A stretch of DNA of 64,000 bases, taken from Alphaproteobacteria bacterium (GTDB lineage: Bacteria; Pseudomonadota; Alphaproteobacteria; Sphingomonadales; Sphingomonadaceae). Shown here piece by piece: positions 1 to 7,149 of this stretch; the first letter of the stretch is position 1; each line of letters begins with the position of its first letter. The translations under genes were made by a program, and so were the position numbers. The stretch is from contig VBAC01000001.1 of the NCBI GenBank assembly GCA_005883305.1, positions 1,054,001-1,118,000 on the forward strand, in the 5' to 3' direction. The notes beneath the pieces are model-generated. The model worked only from the letters and a program-made list of their open reading frames with translations. It was not told the DNA's origin and did no database searches.

Positions 1-540
1 TCGCGCGTTTCCTTCGCTATCGTACCGCGCGTCGGTATTCGGGCCGTATTCGTCCAGGATGTGTTTGCTCTCGAGCATAAGCGGTTCAATGAGGCGTCGT
101 ACCTCTTCCCGCGATGCCAGTTTGGTCGCTCCAAAGAGTCCCGCCAATCTCTCGACCCGTTCGCGCTTCCAATGCCGGATCAAAGCATCGGGGAAATCGT
201 CCGGAGCTTTGTCGATGATTGTGTGGCAGTTGGCGCAGAGAAGAATGAGATTTTCGTACGTACCCCGTTCTTCCTCAGACAGTTCCGTATTGCCCCGGGG
301 GCCAGCGTCGCTGGCGGCGAATATGTGAGCGAGTTCGCCAATGTGGACGTGGCCTGACGGCAGCTCAGTGAACAGTTCCCGCGAGCATCCAGGGTTCTGG
401 CAAAAGCCAGCAGAGTCCGCAAAAAGCCGCAGCCGAGTGGGCTGGTTCGGATTTGCCCTCCCTCTTGAACAAGCCAAGGTCGCTTTCCCTCTATTTCTGC
501 ATTGCGCTTCCCAGATTTGGGGTGGCCATCTCAGTTTCAC
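1..540 (-). CDS. HNH endonuclease domain protein (partial, C-terminus beyond left edge)
   Basis: The frame is open from a GTG at 540 to the window edge (180 codons). It contains a complete zinc-finger HNH module: paired cysteines in FCQNPGC (about residues 46-52), the core histidine in ELAHI (72), a GPRGN turn, and NLILLCANCHTIID (98-110) with the second cysteine pair and the last histidine. This version of HNH occurs in stand-alone nucleases and fused to other domains in anti-phage proteins; what follows residue 180 lies outside the window, so the role is open. The start is uncertain because the only upstream candidates are GTG and TTG codons without a good ribosome binding site. DNA cleavage with a divalent metal is what the family does; a defence role is inference. 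Confidence 0.72.
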   Translation of the reverse strand, partial: MKLRWPPQIWEAQCRNRGKATLACSRGRANPNQPTRLRLFADSAGFCQNPGCSRELFTELPSGHVHIGELAHIFAASDAGPRGNTELSEEERGTYENLILLCANCHTIIDKAPDDFPDALIRHWKRERVERLAGLFGATKLASREEVRRLIEPLMLESKHILDEYGPNTDARYDSEGNAR

Positions 541-586
541 AACCGCTTGTGATGAGGCTCGGCTCGCACATCTCGAACCCGCCTCG

Positions 587-695
587 GGACCATTGTCCCG
601 TGACGTCGAACGGGCTCCGCGAACTTACTGTCCGCCGCCCCGCCGGCCGCGCCTGCGCGGCTCTTCGCCTAAGCACGCCTTTGCTGCGCAAAGAC
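587..695. repeat. Dispersed repeat, copy 1, flanking the lipoprotein gene
   Basis: About 110 bases related, with small gaps, to the stretch near 1231-1362. Both begin with a short palindrome around ACCATTGT, continue through a CCGCCGGCCG core and end in CGCC-AAGC...TTTGCT. The two copies bracket the small lipoprotein gene in the same orientation. The rest of the 541-711 gap shows no gene. Confidence 0.6.
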
Positions 696-711
696 GTGCT
701 TACGCTCGGCG

Positions 712-1134
712 CTACGGCAGCAACCGCGCCGCAATGATCTGCCGGGCCTCGATCAGGCAGGGATATTGGCTGAGGTGGCCGAAGCCGACGGGTGGCGGAG
801 GATAACCCTGCGCCACGATCATGTGCCGCTCGCGGCCGACGAGCGTCACTTCGGCGCTGTAGGGCGCGGTCTGGCTGTCCAAAGCGGGGCTCGGGGCGAG
901 CCGGGTCAGGTCCGCCACCGCCGTGCCGGTGAAATCGAGCCAGCAATGATCGAGCGACTGCCGCTCGAAGCCGAGCACGAGCGTTCCGGTGAAGGTCCGC
1001 TCGGGGCCGAACCCGCTCGGGCGCGGCTCGACATAGGGGAGCGGCGGCGGCGGCGCGGGCGGTGGAGCCGGCGCGCACGCGGCCGGCAGAGCGGCGAGGA
1101 CGCAAAGCACAAGGCGGGCGAAACGCGGATTCAT
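712..1134 (-). CDS. Small secreted lipoprotein of unknown function
   Basis: 140 residues. The ATG at 1134 is preceded by AGGAG at good spacing; a longer version from 1182 is less likely. The N-terminus is a lipoprotein signal (MNPRFARLVLCVLAALPAAC) with cleavage expected before the cysteine. A proline-rich linker and a compact domain containing HCWLDFTGTAVADL and GRERHMIVAQGYPPPP follow. I do not recognise the domain. The two flanking copies of one repeat suggest a small independent insertion, or simply repeat-rich intergenic DNA on both sides. Its product should be anchored in the periplasm or outer membrane. Confidence 0.6.
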   Translation of the reverse strand: MNPRFARLVLCVLAALPAACAPAPPPAPPPPLPYVEPRPSGFGPERTFTGTLVLGFERQSLDHCWLDFTGTAVADLTRLAPSPALDSQTAPYSAEVTLVGRERHMIVAQGYPPPPVGFGHLSQYPCLIEARQIIAARLLP

Positions 1135-1230
1135 GACGACACTCCTGCTTGCTCGGTAAGGGGAAAGCTGGAGCCCGATCAAGCCGGGGGGCGAGGATCG
1201 AGGGGCGCTGCTCGGCGCTGGAGAACCGTC

Positions 1231-1393
1231 AAGGCACCATTGTGCCGTGATCCCGGATCCAGTCCGGGACAGGCAAACGGGTTCGCTCCGCTGAAACGGA
1301 GCGCCCCGCCGGCCGGGCGTGCCGCGGCTCTACGCCCAAGCTGCGGTTTGCTTCGCGGAAGATAAAGTGGATCCCGGATCAAGTCCGGGATGA
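1231..1393. repeat. Dispersed repeats in the gap before the terminase genes
   Basis: Second copy of the repeat seen at 587-695 (about 1231-1362), containing a nested GATCCCGGATCCAGTCCGGG-type inverted repeat, followed near 1372-1393 by a related ATCCCGGATCAAGTCCGGGAT palindrome. The 1135-1413 gap contains no convincing gene. Confidence 0.6.
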
Positions 1394-1413
1394 CGAAGGG
1401 GAGCGGCTCGGCG

Positions 1414-3078
1414 CTACAGCGCTCGCACGCGTGGCTCGCGCTGGACGCCTAGCATCAGTTCGGTGAGTGCCCACACCATCGCATCGGCCCGGTCCGGGCT
1501 CTTGCCAGGGCCCTCGTAATCAGCGCCGGCAATAATCCCGCAAAGCTCCGCCTCCAGCTCCGGAAAGCGCCCGTGAAGCACCACCTTGCCGGCCTCGAAC
1601 AGCATCGCCACCGGGGCCGCGCGCTCGGCCTTGGAAAGCGTCGCGGTCACCGGGCGGACTCGCAGTTTCGGGTCGGCGGTGTGGAGGATGGCTTCGACCA
1701 TTCGGCCGCCCTGGTTTTGTTCGGCGACGATGAGGATGGGGATGGGGTGGGAGCGCTTCTTGCCCTCGTTGCCGGCGCTTCGACTGCCTCGCAGGCGATC
1801 AGGATAAACGCGGCGTGGCGATCCGGGGTCATCCTCCTCGGGACTGGGCTGCCGCGCCCCTTCGGGGCCTGGGCCCCGGCCTTCGCCGGGGACCATGCTC
1901 CAGATCCTTGCCGCGTCGGCCACCGCTCGGGACCAGCCTTCGGGGGTGCGGCCGGTGACGCTGTGATCGGCGAGGACGTGGGCCCTGCCCTCGCTGTCCC
2001 TGGCGCAGACGATTATGCCGCAGGTGCCGCCGGCGGCGGGGGGATCGACGCCGATGACGATGCGAGTGAAGCGCCCTCTCTCCCCTCCGGGGAGAGAGTT
2101 GGAGAGAGGGGCTGGGGCGGCGGGCATAGGGTGCGGAGGCTTGGGGTCCCCCTCTCCCCGCTCGCCTTCGGCGAGTCGACCCTCCCCCCAGTGGGGGGAG
2201 GATGGGCGCCGGCACGTCTCCAGCAATTCCACCGTCCACAATTGCCCCGGCGAATCCGCGAGCAGCTCGCCGCCGAGTTCCTGGCGCCCCAGGCGGGTGC
2301 CGGCGTAGAGGGACTGCATGCGCCGGTTCCAGCGCTCGCTGTTGTGGGGGTTGCGGTGGGTCGGGCCGCCGATCACCACCGTGTCCGGGGCGGCCATGAT
2401 CGCCGTCAGCACCGGGCCAGGGCGCGGGGTGGTGGTGACGATCGCGCGGGGATCCTCGCCGAGGCGAAGGCCGAGCTGGAGCATGTCCCAGGTCTCCTGC
2501 GCCTTCTCCCACTTGGCGAGCTCGTCGCACCAGGCGAGGTGGTGCTGGGGGCCGCGGAGCAATTCGGGCGAGTGGCCCGAGAAGAGCTGGGCCTCGGCGC
2601 CGCCGCGGAAACGGACGAGGCCGTGGCTCGGGCGCCATTCGCGGATGCAGTGGCCGGCGACCTCGAGCAAGCCGCTCGGCCCCTCGACCATCACGCGGCG
2701 GGCTTCGGCCAGCGTGGCGCCGACGAGGGCGATGCGCAGGCGCGTGCCGGGAGCAGCCGCCGCGACCTGCTGCTCGATCCACTTGGCGCCGGCGAAGGTC
2801 TTGCCGAAGCCGCGGCCGCCCATGACGACGCAGGTCGACCAGTCGGCGCCATCCTCGCGTTTCTCGGGCGGGAGCTGGCCCTCGTGGGCCCAGCTTTCGA
2901 AATCGCCGTCGAGGGCGTCGGCGTCCTCGGGCCCGAGCGCGCGGACCATCGCCTCGCGCACGTCCGGAGGGGCGTCGAGCAGGATATGGAGGATTCCGGT
3001 GCCGCGCGGGAAGCGGGGCGCGCGGTGCCACGGTTCGGGAAGCCGGCGGCCAGGGCGCCGGTGGCTAGAGGAGCCCAC
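1414..3078 (-). CDS. Terminase large subunit, gene-transfer-agent type, with two repeat-encoded insertions
   Basis: Phage-type DNA-packaging motor (TerL). The ATPase half has Walker A MGGRGFGKT (residues 86-94) and Walker B HHLAWCDE (179-186) followed by the coupling stretch TTTPRPGP. The nuclease half shows IGVDPPAAGG (first acidic residue), AEQNQGG (second) and DRADAMVWAL near the end (third). This arrangement matches the large terminase of RcGTA-like elements. Two stretches do not belong to the family: residues about 291-336 between the ATPase and nuclease halves, and about 395-447 inside the nuclease. Both are low-complexity peptides encoded by dispersed palindromic repeats; without them the length falls to about 455, close to the usual size. 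The GTG start at 3078 overlaps the small-subunit gene by 14 bases. No portal or capsid gene follows. Confidence 0.85.
   Translation of the reverse strand: MGSSSHRRPGRRLPEPWHRAPRFPRGTGILHILLDAPPDVREAMVRALGPEDADALDGDFESWAHEGQLPPEKREDGADWSTCVVMGGRGFGKTFAGAKWIEQQVAAAAPGTRLRIALVGATLAEARRVMVEGPSGLLEVAGHCIREWRPSHGLVRFRGGAEAQLFSGHSPELLRGPQHHLAWCDELAKWEKAQETWDMLQLGLRLGEDPRAIVTTTPRPGPVLTAIMAAPDTVVIGGPTHRNPHNSERWNRRMQSLYAGTRLGRQELGGELLADSPGQLWTVELLETCRRPSSPHWGEGRLAEGERGEGDPKPPHPMPAAPAPLSNSLPGGERGRFTRIVIGVDPPAAGGTCGIIVCARDSEGRAHVLADHSVTGRTPEGWSRAVADAARIWSMVPGEGRGPGPEGARQPSPEEDDPGSPRRVYPDRLRGSRSAGNEGKKRSHPIPILIVAEQNQGGRMVEAILHTADPKLRVRPVTATLSKAERAAPVAMLFEAGKVVLHGRFPELEAELCGIIAGADYEGPGKSPDRADAMVWALTELMLGVQREPRVRAL
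1738..1896. repeat. Repeat insertion inside the terminase nuclease domain
   Basis: Contains GCCCCGGCCTTCGCCGGGG-type palindromic sequence, the same family as the repeat upstream of paaE at 51648-51737. It is read in frame as about 53 extra residues of the large terminase. Confidence 0.65.
2071..2208. repeat. Repeat insertion between terminase ATPase and nuclease halves
   Basis: CTCTCCCCTCCGGGGAGAG-type arms facing each other, the same family as the repeat at the end of glyA (32098-32218). It is translated as about 46 residues rich in Gly, Pro, Ser and Glu. Confidence 0.7.
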
Positions 3079-3577
3079 GCTGCCTCGCGATCGCCGAGAG
3101 CTTGGCGAGGATCGATTCGTGGACCTCGGCGAGGCTTCGGCGGCGGGCCGGCCAGGCCGGGCGGCGGCCCTCCCCCGCCAAAGCCGGGCGGTTCAATTTG
3201 GCGATGGCGATCGCCTCCTGGACACTCATGTTCGGCCAAGGGCATTCGGGCGGCGGCGGCTTGCCCGAGAGGACATGGTCGGCGGCCTGGAACAGCCCGT
3301 CCTCGATGCGGCCGCAGCCGATCGCTCGGGCATGGGCCTTCTTCTCGGCGAAATCCGGATCGCGGCGGGCGCGGGCGTAGATCGCCTCCCTGCTGAAGCC
3401 AGCCTTCTCGGCGGCGAGGCGGACGTTGTTGGTGGCGGCGAGCGTGTCGAGGAAGAGGCTTTCCGCCTCGTCGGTCCAGCGCGCGCCGGCGCTGTGGATG
3501 ATCTGAGGCCCGTCCTTGCCCGACGCGCGGCGCCCGCGCCCCGGCGGCCCGCGGCGGGCGCTTTTCTTTGCGGCCAT
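3065..3577 (-). CDS. Small terminase-like DNA-binding protein (GTA gene 1 type)
   Basis: 170 residues starting at ATG 3577. A basic N-terminal tail is followed by a helix-turn-helix region (DTLAATNNVRLAAEKAGFSR, about residues 43-62, then EAIYARARRDPDFAEK), typical of terminase small subunits that recognise DNA and load the large subunit. Its position directly before the large subunit with a 14-base overlap matches genes 1 and 2 of RcGTA-like clusters. The C-terminal part (PNMSVQEAIAIAKLNRP) is the usual short helical tail. The rest of such a cluster is absent here, so the pair may be a remnant, or the structural genes may lie elsewhere on the chromosome. Confidence 0.7.
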   Translation of the reverse strand: MAAKKSARRGPPGRGRRASGKDGPQIIHSAGARWTDEAESLFLDTLAATNNVRLAAEKAGFSREAIYARARRDPDFAEKKAHARAIGCGRIEDGLFQAADHVLSGKPPPPECPWPNMSVQEAIAIAKLNRPALAGEGRRPAWPARRRSLAEVHESILAKLSAIARQRGLL

Positions 3578-3708
3578 GTGAGTCGCACCTCCCGAAGTTC
3601 CCTACATGTGCCGTATTGTTCTTGCTTTGTCAACATAGCTCACCGATCTGGTTCGCAGAGGGGCGGCAGCGGGTTGCCGGTCGCATCGAATCGTCGCACG
3701 GGTGCGGG

Positions 3709-4161
3709 ATGTGGATGTCGCGCGTTCCGATCCTTCCCGCCCTGCTGATCCGGGGCTTTTTCGGCCTTCGCGGCCTCGCTGCCGTCGCCATGCTCGGGGC
3801 TGCTGCCTCAGCAACTGCGTCGCACCCGCCGACCATCCCCGCTCCGCCGAGCGCCGCGATCGAGCGGGCCTGGCGGAGCATCGACGACCCGCAGCTCGCC
3901 GCCCAGCTGCGGCCGGGCCGGCGGCTCGAGCCCGAGGAATGCGTCGTCCTCCTCGGCCTCTATCGCCCTTCGGCGACGAGGCGCCAGCGTTCGGCCGTCG
4001 ACCACGCCGGCGATGCGTGGCGCGCCCGCCTGGTCCGCCGGCTCGGCGAGGCCGGCGCCCGGCAGATGATCGGCAGCAGCGTCAACCCGCTCGCCCCCAC
4101 GCCGCCGCCGCTGCGTCAGGCCGCGGCATCCTGGTGCGTGGCTCACGCGCCGCCGCGGTGA
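3709..4161 (+). CDS. Secreted protein of unknown function
   Basis: 150 residues from ATG 3709. The first about 37 residues form a signal peptide with a long hydrophobic core ending in AAASATA. The mature part starts with a proline-rich segment and contains ERAWRSIDDPQLAAQLRPGR and EPEECVVLLGLYRPS, then a basic stretch, and ends with an alanine- and proline-rich tail holding one more cysteine. Two cysteines in the mature part could form a disulfide in the periplasm. I do not recognise the family. It is transcribed divergently from the terminase pair; nothing in the sequence points to a shared role. Confidence 0.5.
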   Translation: MWMSRVPILPALLIRGFFGLRGLAAVAMLGAAASATASHPPTIPAPPSAAIERAWRSIDDPQLAAQLRPGRRLEPEECVVLLGLYRPSATRRQRSAVDHAGDAWRARLVRRLGEAGARQMIGSSVNPLAPTPPPLRQAAASWCVAHAPPR

Positions 4162-4244
4162 CGGGCGCTGAAGGCTCGCCGGCGGGGCGTCGGATCAGGT
4201 AACCGCGCGCCAGCTTCAGCAGGCCCGCGTTCCCGGCGCCGGCC

Positions 4245-5198
4245 CTAGCGCTCCGCGCCCGGCGCCGGCAGGCCGAGATAATGAAGCCGCCTGACCTCGC
4301 GCCGCCCGCGCACCACCGTGTCGAGGATCAGGCCGGTGAAGAAGGCGAGGAAGGCGAGGATCATCAGGCCGGTGACCAGGATCGCGGTCGGGAAGCGGGG
4401 GACGAGGCCGGTCTGGACGTAGGTGACGACCAGCGGCACCGCGAGGACGATCGCCAGCGCGGCGAGGAACAGGCTGAAGCTGCCGTAGAACAGGACCGGG
4501 CGCTCGATCCGGTAGAGGTGGAGGATGGTCTTGAGGATCCGCCAGCCGTCGCGGTAGGTCGAGAGCTTGGAGACCGAGCCTTCCGGGCGGGCGCCGTAAT
4601 CGGTCTCGACCTCGCCGACCGGCATGACCAATTCGAGCGCGTGGACGCTGATTTCGGTCTCGGTCTCGAAGCCGCGCGAGAGCGCCGGGAAGGACTTGGC
4701 GAAGCGGCGCGAGAAGATGCGGTAGCCGGAGAAGATGTCGGTGAAGCTGCGCCCGAACAGGCCGGCGAGGAGCCCGGTGAAGAGCCTGTTGCCGAGCACG
4801 TGGCCGGCGCGATAGGCCTCGCCTTCCCGCTCGGCCGGCGTCCGCCTCGCGCCGACGACCATGTCGAGTTGCTCGTCGAGCAATTTGGCGACCAAAGCGG
4901 GGGCGGCCGACGCGTCGTAGGTCGAATCGCCGTCGGCCATGACGTAGATGTCGGCCTCGACGTCGGCGAACATTCGGCGCACGACATGGCCCTTGCCCTG
5001 CATCTTCTCCGAGCGGACGATGGCGCCGGCCCGGGCCGCAACCTCGCGGGTGTCGTCCGAGCTGTTATTGTCGTAGACGTAGATCGCGGCCCCGGGGAGC
5101 GCGGCGCGGAACGCCGCGACCGTCTGCGCGATCGCGGCTTCCTCGTTATAGCAGGGGAGCAGGACCGCGACGCGGAGTTCGGAGATCTCGATCGGCAT
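4245..5198 (-). CDS. Family 2 glycosyltransferase, membrane-anchored
   Basis: 317 residues. The GT-A fold starts at once: LLPCYNEEAAIAQTV, YVYDNNSSDDT (nucleotide-sugar binding), then MADGDSTYD, the DXD-type metal site. The DIFSGYRIFSRRF segment is typical of the polyprenyl-phosphate sugar transferases. After about residue 225, two hydrophobic segments (FYGSFSLFLAALAIVLAVPL and AILVTGLMILAFLAFFTGLI) anchor the enzyme in the inner membrane. The likely reaction is transfer of a sugar from a nucleotide sugar to a lipid carrier for envelope polysaccharide or glycolipid synthesis; acceptor and sugar cannot be told. It follows tig on the same strand, separated by a large palindromic repeat, so co-transcription is doubtful. 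Confidence 0.8.
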   Translation of the reverse strand: MPIEISELRVAVLLPCYNEEAAIAQTVAAFRAALPGAAIYVYDNNSSDDTREVAARAGAIVRSEKMQGKGHVVRRMFADVEADIYVMADGDSTYDASAAPALVAKLLDEQLDMVVGARRTPAEREGEAYRAGHVLGNRLFTGLLAGLFGRSFTDIFSGYRIFSRRFAKSFPALSRGFETETEISVHALELVMPVGEVETDYGARPEGSVSKLSTYRDGWRILKTILHLYRIERPVLFYGSFSLFLAALAIVLAVPLVVTYVQTGLVPRFPTAILVTGLMILAFLAFFTGLILDTVVRGRREVRRLHYLGLPAPGAER

Positions 5199-5225
5199 TC
5201 CCGCCCCCGTTCGACGTCGGCCGTG

Positions 5226-5339
5226 CTTCGATACGGCATTTCGACTTCGCTCAATGCCTACTCAGCATGAGCGAATAAATTAAGCCCTATCCGCTCATCC
5301 TGAGTAGGGATCGAGCCTGGCGAGAGCCCGTATCGAAGG
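5226..5339. repeat. Long interrupted palindrome between tig and the glycosyltransferase
   Basis: Outer arms CTTCGATACGG and CCGTATCGAAG are perfect inverted repeats. Inner arms ACTCAGCATGAGCG and CGCTCATCCTGAGT match at 13 of 14 positions, with an AT-rich centre near 5276-5290. It could fold in RNA as one long hairpin and act as terminator or stabiliser downstream of tig. Confidence 0.7.
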
Positions 5340-5340
5340 A

Positions 5341-6888
5341 TTACGCCTTTTTGGCGGGAGCCTTCTTGGCCGCAAGCTTCTTAGCCGGCGCGGCGTCCGC
5401 CTTGGCAGGCGCAGCCTTCTTCGCCGGCTTCTCCGCGGCCCCGGCCTTGGCGGCGGGCTTCTTCGCGGCGGCTCCCTCGACCTTGCTCGGGACAGGCTTC
5501 CTGGCCGGCTTGGCGCCATGATCGTGATCGTGGCCGCAGCCGGGGCCGTGGACGTGCCCTTCCTCGGACTCGATCGCCGCCTCGAGCGCCTCGCGGGTCG
5601 TCGAGCGCTCGGTGATTTCGGCGGTGCCGAACAGGAAGTCGACCACCTTGTCCTCGAACAAAGGCGCGCGGAGCTGCGCCTGGGCCATTGCGTCGCCGCG
5701 GACATATTCGGCGAACTGCTGGCGCTGGTCGGGGCGGTATTGCTGGGCGGCCTGCATGATCAGCTGGTTCATCTCCTGCGGGCTGATCTGGATGCCGTTC
5801 TTCTGGCCGATCTCCGAGAGCAGCAGGCCGAGGCGGACGCGGCGCTCGGCGATGGCGCGATATTCGCCGCGCTCCTTCTCCATCTCCTCGCGCGCGGCCT
5901 TCGGGTCTTCCTCGTGGGTCGCCTCGTGCTCGAGCTGCTGCCAGATCTGGCCGAACTCGGCCTCGACCATCGATTCCGGAACCGGAAAATCGTGGGCGGA
6001 GGCGAGCTGGTCGAGAAGCTGGCGCTTCATATGGGTGCGGGTGAGGCCGTTCAGCTCCTGCTCGACCTGGCCCTTCAAAAGGCCGCGCAGCTGATCGATG
6101 CCTTCGAGGCCCATCGACTTGGCGAAGGCGTCGTCCGCCTTCATTTCCCTGGGCGTCTGGACCTCGCCCACGACCACGTCGAAGGTCGCCGGGCGGCCCT
6201 TGAGATAGTCGACGTTATAATCCTCGGGGAAGGTGACTTTGATGGTCAGCGCGTCGTTCGCCCTGGCGCCGACGAGCTGGTCCTCGAAGCCCGGGATCAG
6301 CCGGCCCGAGCCGAGCTCGACCGACATGCCCTCGCCCTTGCCGCCCTCGAAGGGCTCGCCGTCGACCTTGCCCTCGAAATCCATGATCACGAGGTCGCCC
6401 TTTTCGGCCTTGTGCTTGGCCGGGGCGGGATCGTAGCTCTTCTGGCCTTCGGCGAGACGCGCCACGGCCTGGTCGACCGCGGCCTCGTCGGCCTCGACCG
6501 TCAGGCGCTCGATCTTGAGGCCCTCGATCTTCGCCTCGGGCACGTCGGGGAGCGCCTCGAGCGCGACGGTGACGACCGCGTCGGTGCCGGCGTCGCCGCC
6601 CTCTTCGAGCGCGACCTCGGGCTGCATCGCCGGGCGGATGTTCTGCTCGGTCATCAGCTGCTGGACGCCGTCCTGCACCGCTTCGTTCAGCGCCTGCTGC
6701 TGAAGCGCCGGCCCGTGCATCTTGCGCACCAGATTGGCCGGAACCTTGCCGGGACGGAAGCCGGGCATGCGCACCTGAGGCGCGACCTTCTTCAGCTCCT
6801 GATCGACCCGGGCGTCGATGTCCTTGGCGGGAATGGTGATCCGGAAGGCGCGCTTCAGGCCCTCGTTCAACGTCTCGACAGTCTGCAT
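5341..6888 (-). CDS. tig: Trigger factor, ribosome-associated chaperone and peptidyl-prolyl isomerase
   Basis: 515 residues. The ribosome-docking domain carries the signature GFRPGKVPANLVRK (residues 44-57). The FKBP-type isomerase domain follows (EKGDLVIMDFEGKVDGEPFEGG), then the helical C-terminal chaperone arms. It binds nascent chains at the ribosome exit. The last about 75 residues are an extension: a His-rich patch (HVHGPGCGHDHDHG) that could bind metal, then Lys/Ala/Pro repeats like those of histone H1-like tails. Inside it, KPVPSKVEG is the peptide encoded by a scrap of the dispersed repeat (near 5473-5496). Members without the tail are about 430-450 residues. The C-terminus lies next to the long palindrome. 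Confidence 0.96.
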   Translation of the reverse strand: MQTVETLNEGLKRAFRITIPAKDIDARVDQELKKVAPQVRMPGFRPGKVPANLVRKMHGPALQQQALNEAVQDGVQQLMTEQNIRPAMQPEVALEEGGDAGTDAVVTVALEALPDVPEAKIEGLKIERLTVEADEAAVDQAVARLAEGQKSYDPAPAKHKAEKGDLVIMDFEGKVDGEPFEGGKGEGMSVELGSGRLIPGFEDQLVGARANDALTIKVTFPEDYNVDYLKGRPATFDVVVGEVQTPREMKADDAFAKSMGLEGIDQLRGLLKGQVEQELNGLTRTHMKRQLLDQLASAHDFPVPESMVEAEFGQIWQQLEHEATHEEDPKAAREEMEKERGEYRAIAERRVRLGLLLSEIGQKNGIQISPQEMNQLIMQAAQQYRPDQRQQFAEYVRGDAMAQAQLRAPLFEDKVVDFLFGTAEITERSTTREALEAAIESEEGHVHGPGCGHDHDHGAKPARKPVPSKVEGAAAKKPAAKAGAAEKPAKKAAPAKADAAPAKKLAAKKAPAKKA

Positions 6889-6925
6889 TTCAAACCTTCA
6901 TGTCAGCAAGGATTCGGGCGGCCGC

Positions 6926-7010
6926 TGGTGCGGGCGGAGGGGCTCGAACCCCCACATCTTTCGATACCAGGACCTAAACCTGGCGCGTCTACCAGTTCCG
7001 CCACGCCCGC
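6926..7010 (-). tRNA. tRNA-Leu (anticodon UAG)
   Basis: 85 bases including an encoded CCA. The acceptor arms GCGGGCG and CGCCCGC pair perfectly with discriminator A. The anticodon stem CCAGG/CCTGG encloses loop TTTAGGT, giving anticodon UAG (reads CUA and CUG). The long variable arm, the GGTAGACG D-loop and the GGTTCGAGCC T-arm are those of a class II leucine tRNA. It lies just upstream of tig on the same strand. Confidence 0.95.
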
Positions 7011-7149
7011 TTCGGCCACGGCAAGGCGGCGTCTATAGCAGCGAGGGGCGCGAGGGCAAGCCAAGTCGCCGCCCTCCCCGCTTCATTGCCACGCGCGGGG
7101 AACTGTTCTAGTCGAGCGGCACAGTCTTCTCCTCTCCAAGGTGGTTTTC

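Noticed and set aside
1-3577. HNH gene plus terminases as one intact prophage packaging module.
   Set aside because: A lipoprotein gene and repeat-rich gaps separate them, the HNH is not of the usual phage packaging subtype, and no other phage gene is present.
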